Source: Herbiconiux ginsengi (GTDB lineage: Bacteria; Actinomycetota; Actinomycetes; Actinomycetales; Microbacteriaceae). From it: DNA of 64,000 nucleotides. Below the pieces are notes generated by a model. The model was not told the origin of the DNA. It saw nothing but the letters and a program-made list of their open reading frames with translations, and searched no databases. A program made the position numbers and the translations under genes. Of the stretch, positions 59,844 through 64,000 are shown piece by piece (the first letter of the stretch is position 1; every line of letters begins with the position of its first letter). The stretch covers positions 496,001-560,000 of the forward strand of contig NZ_FNPZ01000003.1 in NCBI RefSeq assembly GCF_900107435.1. The letters run 5' to 3'.

Positions 59844-60461
59844 ATGGACCGAACTAGAGGAACCATCCGCAGCATCTCGCTTTCGGTGGCTGCGATCAGC
59901 GCAGGGATACTCGCTATGACCGTCGCCCTGCCGGCGCAGGCCGACACGATTTCCCAACCAACGCCGGTGACGGTAGAAGCGCATATGAGCGTCACTGGGT
60001 TCGACGCCGAAGCCGCCGCCGCTCACGGGTAAGAGTTGCGGGTGACGGATGCGGGGGAGCAGTTCTCGGTTCCCGTAACCAACGCGCCCGGGGATTTCAG
60101 CAATTCCTATAGCGACGGTCGGTCGTCCGGAGTGGCGAGCCTGGAAGCGAACGGTGATTGTGGAACATCGTGGATCTACTTCCAGTTCGGCAACACGCAG
60201 TTCCGCACCGGGTACCGAATCAAGCCCGACCGTGGGCAGGCATTCAGCCATCTCTGGAGCGCCACGATCTCGACTGGGCGAACCGGAGGAACCGGTTCGT
60301 ACAACCTCTCAGGTGCGGCACCCGCGAATAGCGCGACGTGGCAAGCGATCCGGCGAATCGTCGAGCCCTACACGAGTATCGGATCGGCCATGGCGGGCGG
60401 TACAGCCGTGACCACTGCCGGGTGGATCTGCAGTTCCGGCAACCCGATAGCGACGTACTGA
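59844..60461 (+). pseudogene. Secreted protein interrupted by an in-frame TAA stop
   Basis: From ATG 59844 a signal peptide is clear (SLSVAAISAGILAMTVALPAQA). After 62 codons a TAA at 60030-60032 stops the frame at AAAAHG; the same phase then continues for a further 142 codons with protein-like sequence (VTDAGEQFSVPVTNAPGDFS, WIYFQFGNTQFRTGYRI, AGWICSSGNPIATY) to a TGA. The simplest reading is a single nonsense change (for example TAC to TAA) in an approximately 205-residue exported protein. Two Cys remain, in GDCGTSW and WICSS. Family not recognised. Confidence 0.7.
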
Positions 60462-60464
60462 ACC

Positions 60465-60980
60465 GTGACAGGCGATCGGATGGGGTTCGGCGAATCGGTC
60501 GAGTCGGTGAGTCGACAGTTTGGGCATCCGATCGCCCTGTCGACGAGCGAGGATGTCGAGCTGCGCGCGTTCTCGACCCAGGGCCACGACGGTGTTCTCG
60601 ACGTCGTTGAGGCCTCCTACGTGGTGCGCGGCGACGAGGAAGGGCGAGTGCAACCCTCGGTGTGGACGTGGCTCGCGAACGGTATTTCGCAAGAGGAGGC
60701 TGCCGTGAACCACGGCGTGACCCACCACATCAGTCACTTGGCCGAGTTCCGCGCCGGCACCCGGGTGCCGGATTCGGATGAGACGGATCGGCTCCACCAG
60801 ACGTTGGTCGAGTCGCCCCGAACCAGCACGGTGCTTGAGATCGAAGGCGCGTCGACCATGGGGGCCGTCTTTACCCTCGACGCTTGGACTTACAGCTCGT
60901 CCGACCTTGGGGCAACATTTGTGACCGTCGCGGGGCCGGGCTGGTTCGTCACGTGCCCCCTGCGCCTGCGAGCCGTGTAG
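60465..60980 (+). CDS. Hypothetical protein, 171 aa
   Basis: A 171-residue soluble protein with no recognised family, starting at GTG 60465, three bases after the stop of the interrupted secreted gene. FGHPIALSTSEDVELRAFST, then HISHLAEFRAGTRVPDSDE and WTYSSSDLGATFVTVAGPGWFV suggest a beta-rich fold. It may be in the same transcript as the preceding gene. Its 3-prime end overlaps a second small frame at 60953. Role unknown. Confidence 0.6.
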   Translation: MTGDRMGFGESVESVSRQFGHPIALSTSEDVELRAFSTQGHDGVLDVVEASYVVRGDEEGRVQPSVWTWLANGISQEEAAVNHGVTHHISHLAEFRAGTRVPDSDETDRLHQTLVESPRTSTVLEIEGASTMGAVFTLDAWTYSSSDLGATFVTVAGPGWFVTCPLRLRAV

Positions 60981-61237
60981 AAGCCCCGGCCTCGTTGTTT
61001 GGTCGTCGCGCAGCGCCAGCCGGATTTTCAAATCGGTCGGCGACGTCCGAGGGAGCACTCCTCACGGGGCTCCTTCGCCCCGAAGGTACCGACTGGGAAC
61101 ACGTGGCGCTCTTTTTTCTGGTGCCTGCACACGCAGAGCCATACCTCCAGCCCGGGACACCGCTCTGGGTATTCCAGGGTCACCAGCTGGTGGCCAAAGG
61201 GGAGATCGCGACCTCGGCAGCACCGCTGCCGGAGTGA
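60953..61237 (+). CDS. Hypothetical protein or fragment, 94 aa
   Basis: A 94-residue frame from GTG 60953 (in-frame codons reach back to 60884). The convincing part is the C-terminal two thirds: GALLTGLLRPEGTDWEHVAL, then PYLQPGTPLWVFQGHQLVAKGEIA, which reads like a small beta-barrel. The N-terminal part looks like out-of-phase sequence, so this may be a truncated gene. No family recognised. It ends one base before the convergent gene at 61238. Confidence 0.45.
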   Translation: MPPAPASRVEAPASLFGRRAAPAGFSNRSATSEGALLTGLLRPEGTDWEHVALFFLVPAHAEPYLQPGTPLWVFQGHQLVAKGEIATSAAPLPE

Positions 61238-61594
61238 CTACCTGAACAGACCAAAGAACCGATCGACTAGCGAGGCATAGCTGTCGAGGTCAAGACGCTC
61301 GTCCCATCCGACTGAATCGATGATCTCCACTTCGGTGCGCGGGTCGAAGAACATCAGATCCGTCCAGCCGCCGTCAAAGAGTACGAGGCTACCTTCTGCT
61401 TCCGCTCGTCGCGCTCGGATGCCGAATGAGTCAGGGTTGGACACGGAGCGCCGATCGGTCCGGAATTTCTGTGGCCAGGGCTCATCGGCGTCGCGCCACG
61501 TCAACGGGTCGACTTGGAGACCAGGCATTGTGAGCGCGGCGATCTTCGCGGAAGCAGCCTCCGCGGCGAGATCCAAGTCGATCTGGCAATCCAT
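61238..61594 (-). CDS. Immunity-like hypothetical protein, 118 aa
   Basis: A 118-residue acidic soluble protein. LVLFDGGWTDLMFFDPRTEV followed by WDERLDLDSYASLVDRFFGLF has the look of small proteins encoded beside polymorphic toxins, but no toxin gene is seen and the family name is not certain. Start ATG 61594. It stands in a stretch of similar short minus-strand genes (61691, 62353, 63392). Immunity function is a guess from composition and neighbourhood. Confidence 0.6.
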   Translation of the reverse strand: MDCQIDLDLAAEAASAKIAALTMPGLQVDPLTWRDADEPWPQKFRTDRRSVSNPDSFGIRARRAEAEGSLVLFDGGWTDLMFFDPRTEVEIIDSVGWDERLDLDSYASLVDRFFGLFR

Positions 61595-61690
61595 GTCTGA
61601 ACGATACCTCCGACCTACCGAGCGCTTCGAAGTCTCCGTCCTAGATCGATCGGTGCGAATGAAGCGGTCGGAGATGTTCTCCGCCAGTCC

Positions 61691-62302
61691 TCACTCGGGG
61701 CGAACGGTGAATGGCCCTAACGGCGTGCCGGGCGCCAAACCTCGAGTCTTCGCGACGAGCTGACTGACGAGCACCCAATGCACGCTCGTGTCCACGAGCG
61801 CCAGATTCTCCTGTGTCTGATCTCCGCCGAGAAATGGAGGGATGGCGTACTCGACGCACTCATCGAACGCGAGCGCCTCCACGCCCGTTGCCTGGCGCCA
61901 GGATTCGAACTCTGGCTCCTCGAAGGCTTGTCGGTACTGATTGCTCGCGAGGATGCGGGCCAGCGAGTCCGGGTGACCGATATCGTCCAGTTGAGCGAAG
62001 TCGACGTCCGCCAGCAGCAACCGCGGCTCGGTCCAACCGAACCTCTTCTTCGTTCGGGCGCACACGATCTGCCGGCCCATCCAATCGAACGCGACAGCGG
62101 ATGCGTGTGGATCGGTGATCGACGGGAACGCCACGCGCACAGACTCGAGGAATTCCGGTCCCGAGGCGGCGTCATGAAACCGCAGCAGGCCTCTGTTGAA
62201 TGAGCGTCCGCTGTAGCCGGCTCTTGCGAACTCATCCGTGAAGTAGCGCGGAGTATACGCAGGGCCGCCGTGGCTGATGTCGGCATCGAGGATGAGCTTC
62301 AC
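61691..62302 (-). CDS. DUF1851 / Tdi1-like immunity protein
   Basis: A 203-residue soluble protein. The C-terminal part IPPFLGGDQTQENLALVDTS and GLAPGTPLGPFTV matches the DUF1851 domain, which forms the C-terminal half of the type VI effector immunity protein Tdi1. The N-terminal half (ADISHGGPAYTPRYFTDEFA, then LARILASNQYRQAFEEPEFE) is helical. Start ATG 62302. No type VI or toxin gene is nearby, so it may be an orphan immunity gene. Domain call moderate; role inferred. Confidence 0.65.
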   Translation of the reverse strand: MKLILDADISHGGPAYTPRYFTDEFARAGYSGRSFNRGLLRFHDAASGPEFLESVRVAFPSITDPHASAVAFDWMGRQIVCARTKKRFGWTEPRLLLADVDFAQLDDIGHPDSLARILASNQYRQAFEEPEFESWRQATGVEALAFDECVEYAIPPFLGGDQTQENLALVDTSVHWVLVSQLVAKTRGLAPGTPLGPFTVRPE

Positions 62303-62352
62303 ACGGACATTCTGCTCCCGGCCGGGACCATGCCGACAGCGGCTCTACTTCA

Positions 62353-62796
62353 TCAGCTCAGAGTGAAGAGACCGCTGGTGGGGGAGTACCGCAAGATCGG
62401 CGGACCACTTGCCCCTTCGTGAAGGATGATGACGTCTCCACCGAGGGCGTCGCCGAGCCTCTTCATGAGGTCGGCCAGCGCGTCCATCGCCGCCTGGTTG
62501 ACGAACTCGCGCAAGTCGATGTCGAAGTACACCACTTCCGGGCCGGGAAAAAAGTTCACCTGTACTCCGACGGCCGGCCAAACCGCGATGCTCTCACCCT
62601 CAGGAAGCTCGCGCCACGTCGGCGGGAGGGGTGAAACATGGTCGCGGCGAGTCACCTTCCAGCCGCTCGCGCGAAGCAACGCGAAAACGGCATCCCAATC
62701 GTCTTCTGAGGTCCCGAGCACCTCGCCATCGGGAAGGATGCCTGGTTCTTCGCCGAATGCCGCCCGGAATCTCGTGTAGTCAATGCCTGACGTCAT
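62353..62796 (-). CDS. Hypothetical protein, 147 aa, possible immunity protein
   Basis: A 147-residue acidic soluble protein: DDWDAVFALLRASGWKVTRR, then WPAVGVQVNFFPGPEVVYFD and LREFVNQAAMDALADLMKRLGDALGG. The pattern of a small alpha/beta protein with a C-terminal helix and strands resembles immunity proteins of contact-dependent toxins, but I recognise no named family. ATG 62796 is chosen because sequence before it lacks protein character. It neighbours the DUF1851 gene, 50 bases apart on the same strand. Confidence 0.6.
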   Translation of the reverse strand: MTSGIDYTRFRAAFGEEPGILPDGEVLGTSEDDWDAVFALLRASGWKVTRRDHVSPLPPTWRELPEGESIAVWPAVGVQVNFFPGPEVVYFDIDLREFVNQAAMDALADLMKRLGDALGGDVIILHEGASGPPILRYSPTSGLFTLS

Positions 62797-62935
62797 ACCC
62801 ACATCATTGCGCAGGTGAGGTGGTCTCAGCTGTGCATTCGAAGGTGCGACAGCACGGTGAGGCGAGCCGAAGCGGTGGACGGCCATGACGAACATGGCGG
62901 GTTTCACCTCGTGGCGGCCTCGCTAGGCTCTGCGC

Positions 62936-63245
62936 ATGACCGTGCCGTCCGTTCGCTTCCTCCCGTTTTCGGATGGTCAGGGCGGCATGATCGAAGTATT
63001 CGACGGGGAAGCCGTCTTCGGTTGGCTCTATTACTCGCTCTACGGTGACGGCTCGGCCTGTATCGATACGGTGGAGGTCGTCGTCGTACCGTCGGCAGGG
63101 TTTGGCGAAGAGGATGCTCGAACTCCTGATCGAGCGACACCCAGGGGTCGTAATCTATCGCGCGGCGATTGCGACAGACGCGGGCCAGAAGCTCTTCGAC
63201 TCGCTGGCCGGTGCGCGTCCCGACTTGACGTTCGACTTGCACTGA
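62936..63245 (+). pseudogene. GNAT acetyltransferase-like gene with frameshift
   Basis: From ATG 62936 the first phase gives FDGEAVFGWLYYSLYGDGSACIDTVEVV, listed here as a motif at residues 22-49; it then degenerates. The next phase, overlapping at about 63085-63100, gives SYRRQGLAKRMLELLIERHP and VIYRAAIATDAGQKLFDSLAG, the acetyl-CoA motif A (RRQGLA) and C-terminus of a small GNAT domain. Deleting one base in the GTCGTCGTCG run joins the two into a protein of about 102 residues. Likely broken, or a sequence error in the repeat. Confidence 0.6.
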
Positions 63246-63391
63246 ACGGGACCTTCAGAGCAATCACGCTTCTGGTCCTAATCCCACTTAGCGCGCATCC
63301 GGAGCAGTAGTCGTGGCTCGGGCGTCATCGGGTCGTGCGTCGATGGGCCAACGAGAAGACAGTCGGAGCAGAAACGGGCGTGACCTCGGTG

Positions 63392-63817
63392 CTAGTCGTC
63401 CCGATCGTGTGCGCCGTCGGACTCGAGATAGACGGTGGCATAGACGTCGACGCCGAGCGCGGCGATCGCACGCAAAAGCTCAGCAGGAAGCACGAAGCCA
63501 CCCTGCGTCGAATCGGAATCCGCAGACCACCAGATGGCCACATCGCAGTCCGCCGGAAGATTCTGGATGTTCTCCGCCACGGGACTGATGAGAGATACGA
63601 GCTCCGCTAGCGCAGCCTTGCCGGTTTGGTCCGTTGCGGTGTTCTCAGCCCGCGGTCCATCGATGCTCCAGTGATGATGAGAGCGCGGCTTCCCGAGGCG
63701 GCGTTCTGAACCGGCGTGAGCAACGGTGGTCGGAATAAGACCAAGAATCTCTGAGATTCGCTCCGGAGTGGTCGCGGTGGAGTTCACGGAGAAGGTCGCG
63801 CGTCCCCACTGGATCAT
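63392..63817 (-). CDS. DUF4279 domain protein
   Basis: A 141-residue soluble protein. RATFSVNSTATTPERISEILGLIPTTVAHAGS and HHHWSIDGPRAENT match the DUF4279 pattern (strand, helix with LGL-P-T, then a W-containing strand). Members are often near toxin-immunity genes, but the domain's function is unknown. Start ATG 63817. It follows, on the minus strand, the small membrane protein gene at the window edge and precedes a series of immunity-like genes. Confidence 0.75.
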   Translation of the reverse strand: MIQWGRATFSVNSTATTPERISEILGLIPTTVAHAGSERRLGKPRSHHHWSIDGPRAENTATDQTGKAALAELVSLISPVAENIQNLPADCDVAIWWSADSDSTQGGFVLPAELLRAIAALGVDVYATVYLESDGAHDRDD

Positions 63818-63836
63818 GCTGTCGTCGACCGCGGTC

Positions 63837-63998
63837 TCATTTCATCCTGTAGTTCAGGTCCAACCCGTCTTTGCTGGGCTTGGTGTGGTAGTTGATGACA
63901 TGCTTCCAGATGGCTTTCTGAAAGGCGATCATCCCAGCGACCAAGCCGAGCGCGAGCGCGAAGGCGACGACTGACAAGACGATCCCACCGAGGGTCAT
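63837..63998 (-). CDS. Small membrane protein, 53 aa (may extend beyond window)
   Basis: A 53-codon frame from ATG 63998: MTLGGIVLSVVAFALALGLV and AGMIAFQKAI form one long hydrophobic helix, followed by a short charged tail (KHVINYHTKPSKDGLDLNYR). It ends at 63837, 20 bases before the DUF4279 gene on the same strand. Only two bases before the ATG are visible, so it could be the end of a larger gene. No family recognised. Confidence 0.5.
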   Translation of the reverse strand: MTLGGIVLSVVAFALALGLVAGMIAFQKAIWKHVINYHTKPSKDGLDLNYRMK

Positions 63999-64000
63999 GG

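Overview
The window is 64 kb of high-GC actinobacterial chromosome. Gene content (DUF222-HNH endonuclease, CGNR regulator, LAxTG surface anchor, actinobacterial-type DEAD helicase with a DbpA-like RNA-binding tail), frequent GTG/TTG starts and the recurrent GCATCC/GGATGC words point to Microbacteriaceae; that family placement is inference. I see no rRNA, tRNA, CRISPR array, insertion sequence or prophage structural module. Genes are packed on both strands and many neighbours overlap by ATGA.

Layout. 0-4 kb: partial CynX-type transporter with a divergent GntR regulator, a small helical protein, 3-methyladenine glycosylase, DUF488, a beta-carbonic anhydrase-like protein and an alpha/beta hydrolase with an internal deletion. 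4-17 kb: secreted pepsin-like protein with an LANTG anchor, NYN ribonuclease-like protein, DHA2 exporter, DEAD-box helicase, HTH regulator plus MFS pair, HSL-type esterase, Pr6Pr membrane protein, DUF1254 protein and a lipase-like lipoprotein. 17-26 kb: GH92 alpha-mannosidase coupled to a GT4 glycosyltransferase, a 70-nt bidirectional terminator, TetR plus DHA2 exporter under tandem operators, CPA1 antiporter and DUF222-HNH endonuclease. 26.7-29.4 kb: a persulfide-type operon (CoA-disulfide reductase-rhodanese fusion, two free rhodaneses, CstR-like regulator) behind a perfect 16-bp palindrome. 29.4-40.9 kb: AsnC/LysE pair, VOC protein, Imm-5-like protein, GrpB, DinB, hydrolases, acetyltransferases, epoxide hydrolase with divergent TetR and three operators, ArsR with divergent NAD(P)-binding epimerase, and a decayed methyltransferase. 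40.9-45 kb: Hen1-Pnkp bacterial RNA repair cassette. 45-55.7 kb: a redox/xenobiotic zone with a nitroreductase, two Old Yellow Enzyme paralogues, alpha/beta hydrolases, MerR and CGNR regulators, an MFS-FrnE-microprotein operon and a PNPOx-flavoreductase fusion. 55.7-64 kb: many broken genes, an ECF sigma factor with its membrane partner, and several immunity-like or unknown proteins.

How it works together. Small regulator-effector pairs dominate: divergent regulators flank exporters or detoxifying enzymes, and several palindromes that probably serve as their operators are visible. A 32-bp element is shared by two loci 6.7 kb apart (upstream of the MerR gene and of the CGNR gene, each divergent from an alpha/beta hydrolase), suggesting one regulon across the redox/xenobiotic zone. 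The most system-like units are the Hen1-Pnkp RNA repair pair, the CstR/rhodanese operon and the MFS-FrnE-41-residue cysteine protein operon. All functions are read from motifs and remembered families; no database search was run.
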